Origin: Helianthus annuus
Taxonomy: Eukaryota; Streptophyta; Magnoliopsida; Asterales; Asteraceae
Length of the DNA stretch: 64,000 nucleotides
Assembly (NCBI RefSeq): GCF_002127325.2
Contig: NC_035435.2
Coordinates: 128,193,893-128,257,892 of the forward strand
Direction: 5' to 3'
The translations under genes and the position numbers were made by a program. Below, piece by piece: positions 23,267-35,098 of this stretch; the first letter of the stretch is position 1; each line of letters opens with the position of its first letter. The notes beneath the pieces are model-generated. The model worked only from the letters and a program-made list of their open reading frames with translations, made no database searches and had not been told where the DNA came from.

Positions 23267-24273
23267 TGGTATCAGAGCACTAGGTGCTCTGCTCTTGGGG
23301 TTATTGTCTCCCGCTGTGTTCGAGGGTTTTTCTCTCAGATCCGGTTAGATCTGGGTGATTTATGGTGATGGTTGGAGTCTTGGTAGTACCGTGGGTTCTT
23401 CTGATTCCAGATTTGGTGGTTATTGTCTTCTTGGAGTTCGTGCCTCTCTGGAGAATTGAAACCCTAATTTATAGGGTTTTCTTGTGTTCTTGAAGAAGTT
23501 CTCGTTGGTCTTTTTATAGGGCAAAGCAACAGAACTTGTGTGCTTATCTTTAAATCAGGTGCTTGTAACCCTAAGTGAAGGTTACAAGTATGATTTCTTG
23601 TTATCGGGCCATGTCCATGATTTATTGTGATTGGGCCATGCCCATGATTTATTGTTATTGGGCCATGCCCATGTATTCAAGTAATTGGGCCTAGCCCAAA
23701 ATGAGTTTTATGAGTCCATAAATTCAATAACCTTGCATTTTTATAAAAATTCACCTAGTATAGAATTTTTAGAATGTTCCTTTCCTTATAAAATACTTAG
23801 TAATTCTTTTAGATTTTCAACTTTCCGGATTTTGTTATCGGTAATGTATATATGTATTCGTTAAGCGTCTAAAAATATATTATTTTCAGACTCGTTGTCG
23901 TAGCAGTTCCTCACGATGACGATAAGCCCATTTTGTTGTCGTCGGTTGTTATGTATTCCTTTTTCGACCGATTTGTTTACCTGTCTTATTTGGTCGATTG
24001 AAATATACTTTATTTCTTAGGAATATTTTCTTGCAATTTTAGGTTCCGTCGTCCGTATTGTCCTCCCGTCCGTTTAATCCGTTTAATTTAGCATTTATTG
24101 GTAGATTGAGGATATTGTGTATATGTATTTATGTGTATTTATACTTGTTATCTTTCAAGTATTTTCTTAGTATCCTTTGTGTATTATTTAGATTATCCTA
24201 ATCGTATCTAAATACATACACTTAACACCTAATATATATACACCTTGATAAGTTTTCTAAATATATATATATA
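23267..24273 (+). other. Copia PBS and non-coding leader; remainder without genes
   Basis: PBS TGGTATCAGAGC at 23267-23278, then a leader without a gag frame. About 23600-23695 has three tandem copies of GATTGGGCCATGCCCATGA-like sequence. The rest is T-rich with no gene recognised, ending in a short TA tract that hosts the next chain of elements. Confidence 0.55.
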
Positions 24274-24659
24274 GGGGACCGCTAGAATGAGAACCACCTC
24301 GAGTTGTAAGAACCGCGAGAACCACACCGTACGGGGCGAGGTGGACCAATTTTTTTTTTCAAAAACGTAGATGCATGTATTATAAACACATTCGTAAAAA
24401 AAAAAATTTTAAAAATGTCGTGCGTGTAGTTTTTTACACCACAAGTTTGTGGTTTACGAGTTCCGTAAATTACGGACCTCGTAAACCACAAACTTGTGGT
24501 GTAAAAAACTACACGCACGACATTTTTTTTTTAAATTTTTTACGAATGTGTTTATAATACATGCATCTACATTTTTGAAAAAAAAATTGGTCCACCTCGC
24601 CCCGGATCAAGTAGTTCTCGCGGTTCTTACAACTCGAGGTGGTTCTCATTCTAGCGGCC

Positions 24660-24662
<3 letters not shown>
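24274..24662. mobile_element. TA-flanked palindromic MITE (family 3)
   Basis: Left GGGGACCGCTAGAATGAGAAC; right in reverse complement GGGGGCCGCTAGAATGAGAAC. The arms share GAGTTGTAAGAACCGCGAGAAC, CGAGGTGGACCAATTTTTT and TTATAAACACATTCGTAAAA. The centre is the palindrome TTTGTGGTTTACGAGTTCCG / CGGACCTCGTAAACCACAAA. 389 bp, no coding capacity; (TA)n on both sides. Confidence 0.85.

Positions 24663-24742
<80 letters not shown>
24663..24742. repeat. (TA)n microsatellite
   Basis: About 80 bp of uninterrupted TA between two TIR elements. Confidence 0.95.
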
Positions 24743-24746
<4 letters not shown>

Positions 24747-24963
24747 TAGGTTCAAGAGTGAACACTAGTGTAGCTTGCGAACTGAGTGAACTAATCCTGG
24801 CCATACACGTGTGTAGATCAATGGCCAGGATTTGATGTTGAAATACACTAGTGTATTTTACGATTTGATGATGAGATCCTGGCCATACACGTGTGTAGAT
24901 CAATGGCTAGGATTTGTTCACTCAGTTCGCAAATACACTAGTGTTCACTCTAGAACCCCACCC
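24743..24963. mobile_element. TA-flanked TIR MITE (family 4)
   Basis: Left GGGTTAGGTTCAAGAGTGAAC; right in reverse complement GGGTGGGGTTCTAGAGTGAAC, both continuing into ACTAGTGTA. Inside are two direct copies of ATCCTGGCCATACACGTGTG followed by TAGATCAATGGC. 221 bp, non-coding. Confidence 0.8.
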
Positions 24964-24973
24964 TATATATATA

Positions 24974-26354
24974 GAGTAGGGTTCGCACGGAAAGTGTGTT
25001 TTTCCTAGAAAGTCTAGGAAGCGATCTGGTCCATCCGATTGGTGTATTTAAGGGTTGAGACTAAATCAATGGCAATCTTGTAATATTTGAGTTATATAAT
25101 TAGAGACTTTTAATATAGTGAGGGTATTTTGGTAATTGGAAGTGTTTTAAATAAGTCAAGAAACTGCCATATCAATAATCAATCCCTAAATTCATGCAAT
25201 TTCCCCTCTTTCTCTCTTTCTATCTCTCCCTCTCTAAACCGATCTCTTTCCCCTTGCTACTGGCGACGCAAAACAGGACCCCAAGAGCATTCAGATTTCG
25301 GTTCCAAGGCTTGTTCATACCCCTTTTCTTCACTAGGTATTCATATCTTGTGTTGTGATTAAAGTTCTTGAAGTGCATATACGTTTTTGGTCTTAATCTG
25401 CTTGTAACTTGGCTGCGTTTTTTCTGTTTTAATTGATGATTGTAGAGAGGCTTGTACCGCTGTTTCTGAGTCGTTCTTGATAAATGGAAGGATTACCAGC
25501 ATGGCTGGTAAAACATGACGTCAACAAATCTGCTTGCTGTTAAAACACAGCGTCAAGAAATCTGCTTGCTGTTAAAACACAATGTCAAGAATCCTCCAGC
25601 AATCTGCTTGCTGTTAAAACACAGCGTCAATAAATCTGCTTGCTGTTAAAACACAATGTCCAGAATCCTCCAGCAATCTGCTTGCTGTTAAAACACAGCG
25701 TCAAGAATCTGCTTGCTGTTAAAACACAGCGTCAAGAAATCTGCTTGCTGTTAAAACACAGCGTCAAGAATCTGCTTGCTGTTAAAACACAATGGCATGC
25801 TTGTTGTTAAAACACAATGTCAAGAAATCTGCTTGCTGTTAAAACACAATATCATGAATCCTCCAGCAAATCTGTTGACTTAAAACACAATCAAATTTGT
25901 TAAACTCCAGTATAAAAACAAACTGTTGTAAAACACATTATGATGTAATGTAATCATCAAAAAACCAATGTGATGTAATGTGACATAGACAACAACATAA
26001 AACACATTCAGAGTGTTAAAATGCAAAAGAACTGTTAAAACACAACCTAATTATATATTGATTTCAGAGTGTTAAAACACACTGATTCAACCTCTCTGAC
26101 TAGTAAAACACATCACCAAGACATGCTGATAGGTTTTCCAGATAAACACATTGACTTCCGGATTTGAATTCGAAAACAAAAAAAAATTCCGAAAATCATG
26201 GAATGTTAGTTAATGAAAAATAAATTCCAAAAATAAAATTAAATTTTGAAATTACATAGTTGCCCTTTTAGTTAAAATAACTCAATGCCACATGTCCAAT
26301 TCTCATTGCTTCCTAGACTTTCTAGGAAAAATAGACTTTCCACCCAACTCCTAC
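24974..26354. mobile_element. TA-flanked 1.4-kb TIR element with minisatellite (family 5)
   Basis: The left terminal part (GTAGGGTTCGCACGGAAAG, then TTTTTCCTAGAAAGTCTAGG) is mirrored at the right end (CCTAGACTTTCTAGGAAAAA...CAACTCCTAC). Inside, 25200-25480 looks like a plant 5' UTR and short exon (CT-rich leader followed by a mixed-composition stretch), and then an array of ~31-bp repeats (25505-25870). No transposase is present. It may have captured host sequence. Confidence 0.65.
25505..25870. repeat. Minisatellite, ~31-bp unit, about ten copies
   Basis: The unit is built on GCTTGCTGTTAAAACACA followed by ATGTCAAGAATC or GCGTCAAGAAATCT. Copies vary in length (31-41 bp) and some contain an extra CCTCCAGCA insert. 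The TTAAAACACA phrase keeps recurring, more diverged, down to about 26120. Confidence 0.85.
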
Positions 26355-26413
26355 TATATATATATATACATATACATATATATATATATATATATATATT
26401 TTTTATATATATA

Positions 26414-26953
26414 GTGGAAGGTTCAAATGAGAAGAATTTTTTTGTAAGAAGAAAAAAGAACAAGTTTCAACCAATAAGAATACTTCATTTTACTTCATTT
26501 AATATTTGCATTTAATTTTAATATAAAGGTATATTGGTAAACTTACAAAAATCATTAATTTGTATTCTTCCCCTTTAATAACTAACTAAATTAATTTGTA
26601 ACTCCTTTTCAAAATATATACTTTTTCCAAATTAAAAAAAACAACTTAATTTAAAGTATAGAATAGATTACTAATTGTGTAGGATAAATTACGAGTTGTG
26701 TAGGATATATTTCGAGGTGTGTAGGATAAATTTCGACTGTGTAGGATAAAATTCTATAATGCGTAGGGTATATTTAGGAAAATTTTGATATGTGTAGGTT
26801 TTGTAGATTATATGTAGGATAATTAATGATTAGTTGACTAATTAATTAAAGAGTTAAAAATTAATAATATGAGTTATAAATAAAATAGTATTTTACTAAT
26901 ATGCCCTTTCTTCTTTTTCTTCTCACATTAAATTTCTTCTCAAATGAACCTTC

Positions 26954-26956
<3 letters not shown>
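26414..26956. mobile_element. TA-flanked TIR element (family 6)
   Basis: Left GTGGAAGGTTCAAATGAGAAG; right in reverse complement GGGGAAGGTTCATTTGAGAAG. The interior is AT-rich with four loose repeats of GTGTAGGATAAATT (26680-26790). Non-coding. Confidence 0.75.
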
Positions 26957-26988
<32 letters not shown>

Positions 26989-26991
<3 letters not shown>

Positions 26992-27386
26992 GGCCGCTAG
27001 AATGAGAACCACCTCGAGTTGTAAGAACCGCGAGAACTACTTGATCCGGGGCGAGGTGGACCAATTTTTTTTTTTCAAAAACGTAGATGCATGTATTATA
27101 AACACATTCGTAAAAAAAATTTTAAAAAAAATGTCGTACGTGTAGTTTTTTACACCACAAGTTTGTGGTTTACGAGTTCCGTAGTTCCGTAAATTTACGG
27201 AACTCGTAAACTACAAACTTGTGGTGTAAAAAACTACACGCACGGAATTTTTTTTTATTTTTCTTTTACGAATGTGTTTATAATACATGCATCTACGTTT
27301 TTGAAAAAAAAAATTGGTCCACCTCGACCCGTACGGTGTGGTTCTCGCGGTTCTTACAACTCGGGGTGGTTCTCATTCTAGCGGCC

Positions 27387-27389
<3 letters not shown>
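26989..27389. mobile_element. TA-flanked palindromic MITE (family 3)
   Basis: Same family as 24274-24662: GGGGGCCGCTAGAATGAGAAC at both ends in opposite orientation, CGAGGTGGACCAATTTTTT in the arms and GTGGTTTACGAGTTCCG near the centre. 401 bp. Confidence 0.85.

Positions 27390-27441
<52 letters not shown>
27390..27441. repeat. (TA)n microsatellite
   Basis: About 52 bp of pure TA between two family-3 hairpin elements. Confidence 0.95.
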
Positions 27442-27444
<3 letters not shown>

Positions 27445-27864
27445 GGCCGCTAGAATGAGAACCACCCCGAGTTGTAAGAACCGCGAGAACCACACCATCC
27501 GGGTCGCCGTTTACCATGATTTTTTTTTACAACTAGATGGGTCGCCGTTTACCATGATTTTTTTTTACAACTAGATTTGTGCATTATAAACACATCCGTA
27601 AAAAAAAATTTAAACGCCGCGGCCGAGAGGGTAGTTTTTTACACCACAAGTTTGGTGTAAAAAAAAAAGAAAACAAAAAAAAATAAAAACACCAAACTTG
27701 TGGTGTAAAAAACTACCCCCTCGGCCACGGCGTTTAAATTTTTTTTTTACGGATGTGTTTATAATATACACATCTAGTTGTAAAAAAAATCATGGTAAAC
27801 GGCGACCCGGATGATGTGGTTCTCACGGTTCTTACAACTCGGGGTGGTTCTCATTCTAGCAGCC

Positions 27865-27867
<3 letters not shown>
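27442..27867. mobile_element. TA-flanked palindromic MITE (family 3, 6535-like subtype)
   Basis: Closest to 6535-6939: it shares GGTCGCCGTTTACCATGA, ACAACTAGAT and ACACCACAAGTTTGGTG. The left arm has a ~37-bp direct duplication (27503-27575) that is not matched in the right arm, so the hairpin has one bulge. Confidence 0.85.

Positions 27868-27945
<78 letters not shown>
27868..27945. repeat. (TA)n microsatellite
   Basis: About 75 bp of TA ending in ATGTA, between the last complete hairpin element and a truncated one. Confidence 0.95.
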
Positions 27946-28144
27946 GGGGACCGCTAAAATGAAAACCACATCCAGTTGTAAGAACTGAGAGAACCACTTT
28001 CTACCTTTGGATCAAGGAGATGGATGGATGAGATTTAAAGTAACTAAAATTAATATTAAATAGATTTTGTCTTATTATGTCTTTAATATTTTAATCCAAA
28101 AGGGTAGTATAGTAAAATTACACTATTTTGTCTTTTTATAAATA
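27946..28144. mobile_element. Truncated family-3 related element, left end only
   Basis: Starts GGGGACCGCTAAAATGAAAAC and continues with AGTTGTAAGAACTGAGAGAAC, a diverged family-3 end. No right end is found; it stops at the Helitron-like terminus at 28145. Confidence 0.55.
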
Positions 28145-28176
28145 CTAGTGGGAAACCCGCGCGTTGCCGCGGAGTC
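28145..28176 (-). mobile_element. Helitron-like 3' terminus (minus strand)
   Basis: On the minus strand: hairpin CCGCGGCAACGCGCGG, then GTTTCCCA, then CTAG followed by T. A GC-rich hairpin a few bases before CTRR, inserted at A/T, is the mark of a plant Helitron 3' end. The matching 5' TC end was not identified. Confidence 0.6.
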
Positions 28177-29460
28177 GATAATAAACATATCAGTAACTCT
28201 TACCATTTACAATACCCGTAACATAGATTACCTTATTGTTCTATTTCTAAAAGAAGTGCAAAAACCAATAATTTTCATATCTAAAAGTAACCAGTCGCCC
28301 AACAATGAGGTATATTCCACACAGATGGTTCGTTCTTGTAGATATGTGTGCCCCTTCCCTTTCCTTTTCGGTCGCCAAAAGGCCAACGGCTACTTTTATC
28401 TTCTCCGGACAACGATCTAATTTGCTCCTCAGCAGAATGCTGCCCAACCATTTTATGGGCCGATTCGCGATCAACCTACAACAATTCGAAGTCGTTATAA
28501 CACTCGAAATTAAATTAATTACTACATCAATCTATTTACTAAAAATTGTTGAAGCTTACACCAAATGCAACTTCAAGAACTTCGATACTGAACGTGTTGT
28601 AGAATGATGACTCTGCGTTACCACCTCCTATGCTAAAGAGCTGAAACCGGAGATTTAATTAGAAACTTAGCTTAAAAACTATCGAATTGGATTGTATTCG
28701 AATTGGTTATTAGTATTTCACCTGCAATTCACCGGGGACGGAGACCGAATGTAGAATCTTCGCCAAAACAAGGCGTCCGTTGTTGTCGATGTTGATTAGA
28801 TACGCGGTGATTCACACAGATACATAGAAGAGTTCCCCACACTTAATGTTATGGCTTTGTCGCGAATCTCCTTCGATCAGAGTAATCATTCCCTGGCCTG
28901 CAAATTATATCAAAACGCATGAATTGAATTAACTTTATTTTTTTTAGCATGTAGTGAGAAATCGATACTGTTAGCTACGTATTAAAGAACATCGGCGTCC
29001 CAATGGTTTGGTACAACGAACGTTTGATGTTCGGCTTCGAGAAATGCAGCACGGTATTTCTCGATGCCATTGAAAAAGTCGAAACCCGCTTTCTTTTTTA
29101 TCATACCACTATACCAGCAAGTAAACGCCATAGGACCATAATAGCACCTGTGATCAGATTTACCAAAAAGTGGGCCTTCCAAGAGCTGTGAGTTCAGCAA
29201 TGCCTCTGCCAGCCAAGAAAAAGCAAGAGCTAAAACTGAGAGACAAAAGGAAAATAAAATAAAGCAATTAAAATGAAGTAATAAAAATAAGTAGAAATAT
29301 CCAACCTCTCCAGCTCCAATGAATAAAAATTGTGTTCTGCCAAAGATTCGCCAACTAATTTTAGTGCAGAAATAAGCCCTGCAAGCACCACTGATGATGT
29401 CCCCCTAAAACAAAATAAGAAGACCTTTAGCTAAGGGTGGTAATTTGAACCATATACTTA
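28177..29460. other. Gene-fragment-like region behind the Helitron end
   Basis: Several short open stretches with exon-like composition: minus frames at 28474-28247, about 28900-28720 (...MITLIEGDSRQSHNIKCGELFY...) and 29200-28982 (...YGPMAFTCWYSG...). Splice-like boundaries separate them. None reads as a protein family I recognise, and none forms a complete gene. Captured host-gene pieces are the likeliest reading, since Helitrons often carry them. Confidence 0.35.
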
Positions 29461-29462
29461 CA

Positions 29463-29800
29463 TAGGGTGAGTACCAAGCCCTTGCTCATACAGCTGGTGA
29501 GTTACGATGGATTACATCTATATTACATGAGTTACATATCACGATGACTTGTTCTCCATCTCTTTGGTGTGACAACATTGGTGCTACATATCTTGCACTC
29601 AACCCAGTGTTTCATCAGCGTACGAAACAGTTGGAGATTGACTTGCATTTTATTCGTGACATGGTTTTGGCGGGTATTTTGTGTGTTTGATATGTTTCCA
29701 CTACGCTTCAGATTGTAGATCTTTTGACCAAAGGATTGTCTGGTGCTCATTTTGACAATCTGTGGTCCAAGCTTCACGTGGATGCACGTTCAGTTTGTGG
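29463..29800 (+). pseudogene. Copia RNase H C-terminal fragment
   Basis: The plus-strand frame reads EYQALAHTAGELRWI, SLWCDNIGATYLA, FHQRTKQLEIDLHFIRD and DLLTKGLSGAHF, the ordered RNase H motifs of Copia polyproteins (the WCDN and LTKGL blocks). One TGA interrupts the frame near 29690. A purine tract (TTTGTGGGGGCATA) after it may be the PPT. Everything upstream of RNase H is missing. Confidence 0.7.
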
Positions 29801-32800
29801 GGGCATATTAGAGTGTATTTGTATATATGCACATATATAGAGTTTGTTATAGTATGGTATGTTAGTTTTAGAGTTAGTTAGTGAGGTGCTTAGTATGTGT
29901 GTGCAGGAGCAGAACTATAGTTAGTGTTAAGAACCATAGCACGGGCTAGAGCTACGGCTCAAGCCCGTAGTGTTTTTTTTTCGGTTTTATACAAAGGATA
30001 TCTTAAAAAAATATACGAGCCTCCCCTAACCAATAAATAGGATACTTGAAATTACTAAAATCCCATTTTTTAATCAGCACAAACATTTTACAACCCGAAA
30101 ATTAATCAAGTCCGAATGAAAAAATAAGCCAAAATTAACAATAATAGAACTGAAAGTAGACCCTAAATATAATTATATATTCTTATGTTCCCCTTAATCT
30201 TAACTAGTTTTTGGACTAATCATGACCATTCAAAGTCTCAAACTTTTAATCTTGGCCCTTTAAAATCATTTTTCCCTTCTAGAAGCAACAGTTGGTGAAA
30301 GTTTCACTCCCTTTCCCTTTCCTCTCATCCTGCAGTTAGCCATGATCTTACAGTATCAACTCCCCCTCATAATCGCACAGTTACTCATTCCTCTCTATAT
30401 CTCTCATTATCGCTTGCACATCACAAAAATCAGTCAGTTGATCCATAGACGACATGTTGATGTTCGTCACTCATGAAAAGATGAAGATTGGCTTCTCTCA
30501 TAACTCAAATCTCAATGGAGGCACAAAATCTCCGCCTGTCTCCGTCATCTCCAAAACCACCCAGATCGATGATGCCGCCGACTATGATCTCTCACATCTA
30601 CATGGTTGATCCATAAACGCCAGAGGCTTATTATTTTCCCCCTTTTTATAGTTCATATTGCCTTGGAATTTCACTATTATTTTAGCCTCATAGTGACCTA
30701 ATTATTTACATATGAGATTGCTACGTACAGATCTCATACTATTTCACCATGAAATCATCTTTTTCTATCCGAAATGATTAGCATGAAGTCAAATCAACAA
30801 GGCTTATTTTAGTGATTTCTGGTGCGTTTCGAAATCAATAACGTCCTTAATGTTTCCCTGATGAATTTTCCCTTGACTATATGTTAGACCTCTCTGACAA
30901 GGAATTCAGTAATCCTGGCATCGATTCATTTGGAGAATCCACCAAAGAGGCATTTGCATCGGTTTCTTCGCTGGAAAATGAATTCTAGCAGTTTCTCAAT
31001 GGTAAGATAATTTGAGTCGCCGGTGACCAACTCTTTTCTGGTAAGTCGAATAAGTTATAATTTCATAATTACAATTTATTGCACGGAAATTTATCTGAAA
31101 TCTTTTTGAATAAATAAATTTTGTAAGCATGTTTTTTGGTTTAATAATTCAGATAGATGATATCGGAAGTTTTGAATCGTTATCAAAATTTGTGGGTGTG
31201 CTTTTATGTCGGAGCTTCCAAATTTATGTCGAGGTCGGCTTGTGGCTAATGTTTCAGCTAGGAGTTTCATGGTTTGGGATTACCTTATCCAGTTCGGAGG
31301 AGGTGTTGAACCAAACGGCCAAGAAAACCAAGTTGAGTCTAGTCAAATGGGTCGCGTACACTCACCGAGTCAACAACTCGAATCAACATAGTGGTATGTT
31401 CCTTTTAGACAAAGATATTTATTCCCATTGTCTCTTTAATTAAAGTTGTTGAAAGCTTGTAACAGGAAGGTATAATGTTGTTATTATCTTACTAAAAGAA
31501 GAACTTTATTTTAATGTTACATTTGCAGTGTTGTGACTTTGAACATTCAAGATGGCGTGATGTTAAGTTACACAAATTGGATGATGCAAAGCACTAAACT
31601 TTTGTCGACCCGGAGGTATGTATGATTTAATTTAGTCATCGTTCATGTACATACAATCAATCCTGCTGATGTCGACTATTGGTATGATATAGGACAAGTG
31701 GAAAACACGTGTATTCGAAGCAACCCATCGGTATGTCACATCGCATTAGCAAAATTTTGAATATGTTTTTCTACTTAGTGTGATATTGATAACAAATTCA
31801 TAATCTTCTTTGGGATGTAGAATTTACATTATAAGTGTAAAAATAGTTCATGATCGTGATCATCATTTATTTCTTTGTTTTCACATGAAGGTAGGATGTT
31901 GAAGATAATATGATCCGATATTTGAATATATTTTATTTCTCAAAATATTAATTGTTTCAGGAAATAAGATTTCTTCAAAGTTTAGAGCATAGATTATATG
32001 GATTTTGAGATGATGTGTTTCTAAAGGTTTCATTTATGTTGGTTCATTCCAATATTATTAAAGATAATTTATTGTCAGACCTTGTCTTCTATGATAATGA
32101 ATCGTAATGATTTCCTAAGCATCATGGTCTCTATTTAGCTTGTATCTACTAAATGCAGGATATTGTTTGTTTGCAGGTTATGTTTATTGCTTCAAATGTC
32201 ATGTTTGCTAATTGAGATAAGTAATCATCTTGATCCTACGCATGGATATTTAATGATTTTTCATTAAGTGAACTGTAGAACCGATGATTAAACTTTTCAC
32301 ACACTCTTTTGTGGCAGGATGCACCTTTGCGTCAAAGAAGAAAATTCGAGATTACTGATTTGTGGTTGCAGTTATTGTTCTTTTATTGAGACCTAATGCA
32401 TTATTCATTTAATCTCATATCCGAAAGATTAGTTTGGTGAAGAAAAGATGGGATATTTTGAATATTCCAAGAAAACAACATTGAGGATCTTTCCATTATG
32501 TTCCTAATTGTTGATCATGTTTGCTTTACACGTTTGTACGGTTTTCAAATTACCATGGTGTTGTACGTGGTGACGGATGATGCTTATGTGGTAAATGAAG
32601 TCATAGTGAGTCACTGACTAAAAAGAACCAATTTTCAGAAGATGCTTTTCACTTGTGTGCAGGGATCATGGTTAAGTCTCTTAATCGAAGTATTCAGATT
32701 CTTGGCCTAAGGTTTGTTATTAACAAATAGGTGTTTGTTTCATGAGTCGATATCAAATTATTTTAAATGTTCAATGGTTCAAATAAGGATTATGCTATAT

Positions 32801-33339
32801 GTCAACGACACAACACTACCAAATGAAGATAGTTGTTTAATTATACATCATCATTACATATTTAACTAAAATAAGGCTAATTAACCTGGATTTCAAGATG
32901 ATCGCACGCAAACATATTCAACTCTTTTGAGCAAGTCATACAAAACCCTACTCTTCAATGACCTGAGTTCTGTGGCAAACGAAACAATGCACCTGCCTAA
33001 ACCATTTCGTTAATGGTTAAAATTAAGCAAACCATTAGACTTAGACCACACACGCTCAGAAGAATAGAGAAGGTAACCTTGAAACAATTTGGGCCCATGC
33101 ATGTGGACCCTACCCACCTTGCTTAGCTTGCTTTGTATTATATACATAACCCACAAGCATCCCACATAATAAAAGAGCACCAATAGGAACCAAGTCCTAG
33201 GGATCATTCAACCCTTTTTCATAATCTCGCTTTACCTGCATGCAAAGTGCAAATGATTTGTTGCTTTGTACGGCTCTTATTTAAATAGGTAATGTTTTTG
33301 TTTACAGTTCAATATATACATATATATGTAATGCCCTTA
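29801..33339. other. Mostly non-coding region with unidentified exon-like pieces
   Basis: No complete gene. Coding-like fragments occur at about 30440-30610 (reads MKIGFSHNSNLNGGTKS...), 30875-30990 (LDLSDKEFSNPGIDSFGEST...) and 31206-31391 (an open 61-residue frame, MSELPNLCRGRL...). They are separated by AT-rich intron-like sequence with GT/AG-type borders, all on the plus strand, so they may be exons of one captured gene. I cannot name it. At 29941-29968 ACGGGCT...AGCCCGT forms a small hairpin followed by a run of T. Confidence 0.35.
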
Positions 33340-33345
33340 ATATGC

Positions 33346-33371
33346 CTTCCATCGGACGGGAATAAAACTAG
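33346..33371 (+). mobile_element. Helitron-like 3' terminus (plus strand)
   Basis: CCTTCCATCGGACGG can form a hairpin with one mismatch. It is followed by GAATAAAA and CTAG, then T. This fits a plus-strand Helitron 3' end that could bound the gene-fragment region to its left. Weak without a 5' end. Confidence 0.4.
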
Positions 33372-34261
33372 TTGATAAAGTTAGCCCAAGACCCATAACA
33401 ATGTTATAATTGAAAGAGGCCCATTTTGATTTGTGATTACGGGGTGGCAATGAAAACCAAAGGTAGATTATACAGAACAGAAGCCAACGATCTGAACAGA
33501 ATACCCGATCATCATCCCTGCTGAACCTGCGTTTTGTTGATGTTGAAATCATTGATCATCATCCCTGCGTTTTGTTAACAATGCTATAGTTTGTGTAGTG
33601 GAAAAAGAAACTTTAGATAAAGTAAAAGACGACGATATTATGGAACGATTTTAAGCTTTGAAAAAAAAAGAGAAGAAAAAATCTATTAGGTATTTGTTTT
33701 ACTTAATTTATTTATTATCGTTTTTATTTTATTATTGTACGATTGCACGCTAAAAAATTTTTCCCAGGATACATCTAAATTAATGGGCTAGGTCCGCCAC
33801 TATGTTTGTATATATAAATAATGTGTATTCATTTGTGTAATATTGAAATGAGAAAGAATATTACACAAATTGATAATCACTTTACATATAGTTTGTAGTC
33901 ATCTTTTCCGGAATGCTAGAACATGAATTTTGAGAATTGAAAAGGAGGTATTTCGGTCCTTGGACGTTTTTCAAGGGTCACTTGTGCAAAACAAGGTAGT
34001 AAGGTTATGCCTAGGAAACGATTGTAACCTTCGTTTCGCCACATGTTCTTTTGCCATTATACTCCGAGGTCGTTTCTTGATGTAACATTCTTCATACAAA
34101 ACTGTAATATTGCCTTTGTACATGAGTTTGCAATGTATCATGTCAAATTCGGTGCATTAGAACATCTAGTTAATATTTCGTGAAAGAGTAAACACATGTC
34201 ATCGTCTTCTTGTTAAGAACATAAATTAGACTTCAGAAATGATAATAATTAATAATAAGTC
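33372..34261. other. No gene seen
   Basis: AT-rich with short stop-filled frames; no repeats or motifs I could tie to a family. Confidence 0.5.
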
Positions 34262-34270
34262 TAAAGTTTA

Positions 34271-34632
34271 GGGTAAGGATAGTGTAAAAAGGGCCTAAAG
34301 TGTGAGAAGGGTATTAATTATAATACTATATATAATACTATATAACACCATATAAACACCGTATAACAATATGTAACACCATATAATACCATATAACACT
34401 ATGTAACACTATATAACATTATATAACACTATACATCTATCATAGACATGCTATCAGACAAACTATAGTGTTATATTTGTTATATAATGATATATACTGT
34501 TACATAGTGTTATATGGTATTATATGGTGTTACATATTGTTATACGGTGTTTATATGGTGTTATATAGTATTATATATAGTGTTATAATACACTTCTCAC
34601 ACTTTGAGCACTTTTTACAGGATCTTTTACCC
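34271..34632. mobile_element. Palindromic MULE-like MITE with 9-bp target duplication (family 1)
   Basis: Left GGGTAAGGATAGTGTAAAAA; right in reverse complement GGGTAAAAGATCCTGTAAAA. The inner arms (ATATAACACCATATAAACACC) mirror each other. Flanked by a perfect 9-bp direct repeat taaagttta (34262-34270 and 34633-34641), the length Mutator-like transposases make. Same family as 5636-6019. Confidence 0.9.
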
Positions 34633-34735
34633 TAAAGTTTATTTCTTCTAATTATTTGATTGATTAAAAAATTTAATTACATGTTAACGATCCTCCTGGT
34701 ACGTATGTTTTACGTATTACAGATATGATCTTCAC

Positions 34736-35090
34736 CAGGGCCGGCTCAACCATTTTGGTGGCCTAAGGCGAAGTAAAATCTTGTGGCCTTTTTCCCCATA
34801 AAAATGTATGTAATTGAAAGTTAAACATGAAGGGCCCAAGTGTAATTATTTGAAAGATTGTGTTAAAATTTAAAAACAAGGAAAAAAAATGCTAAACCAA
34901 GGATTTGAACCCGGGTCTCACCAACATCCATACATACACAAAACCACTACACTACCAACCACCAATCTATTGATAACCCACACCCTAAATCTTTTATAAA
35001 TGGACTATAGTTTCATCAAATTGTGGAGGCCCTATAGTTTTGGTGGCCCTAGGCCCAAGCCTCATTTGGCTTACCCTTGGGCCGGCCCTG
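34736..35090. mobile_element. hAT-type MITE
   Basis: Terminal CAGGGCCGGCTC and, inverted, CAGGGCCGGCCC. Flanked by a perfect 8-bp duplication atcttcac (34728-34735 and 35091-35098), the hAT signature. 355 bp; the inner block TTTTGGTGGCC also recurs inverted. Non-coding. Confidence 0.92.
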
Positions 35091-35098
35091 ATCTTCAC

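Noticed and set aside
25500..25900. Possible CRISPR-like array
   Set aside because: Units are contiguous tandem repeats with no unique spacers, in a plant nuclear context; a minisatellite.
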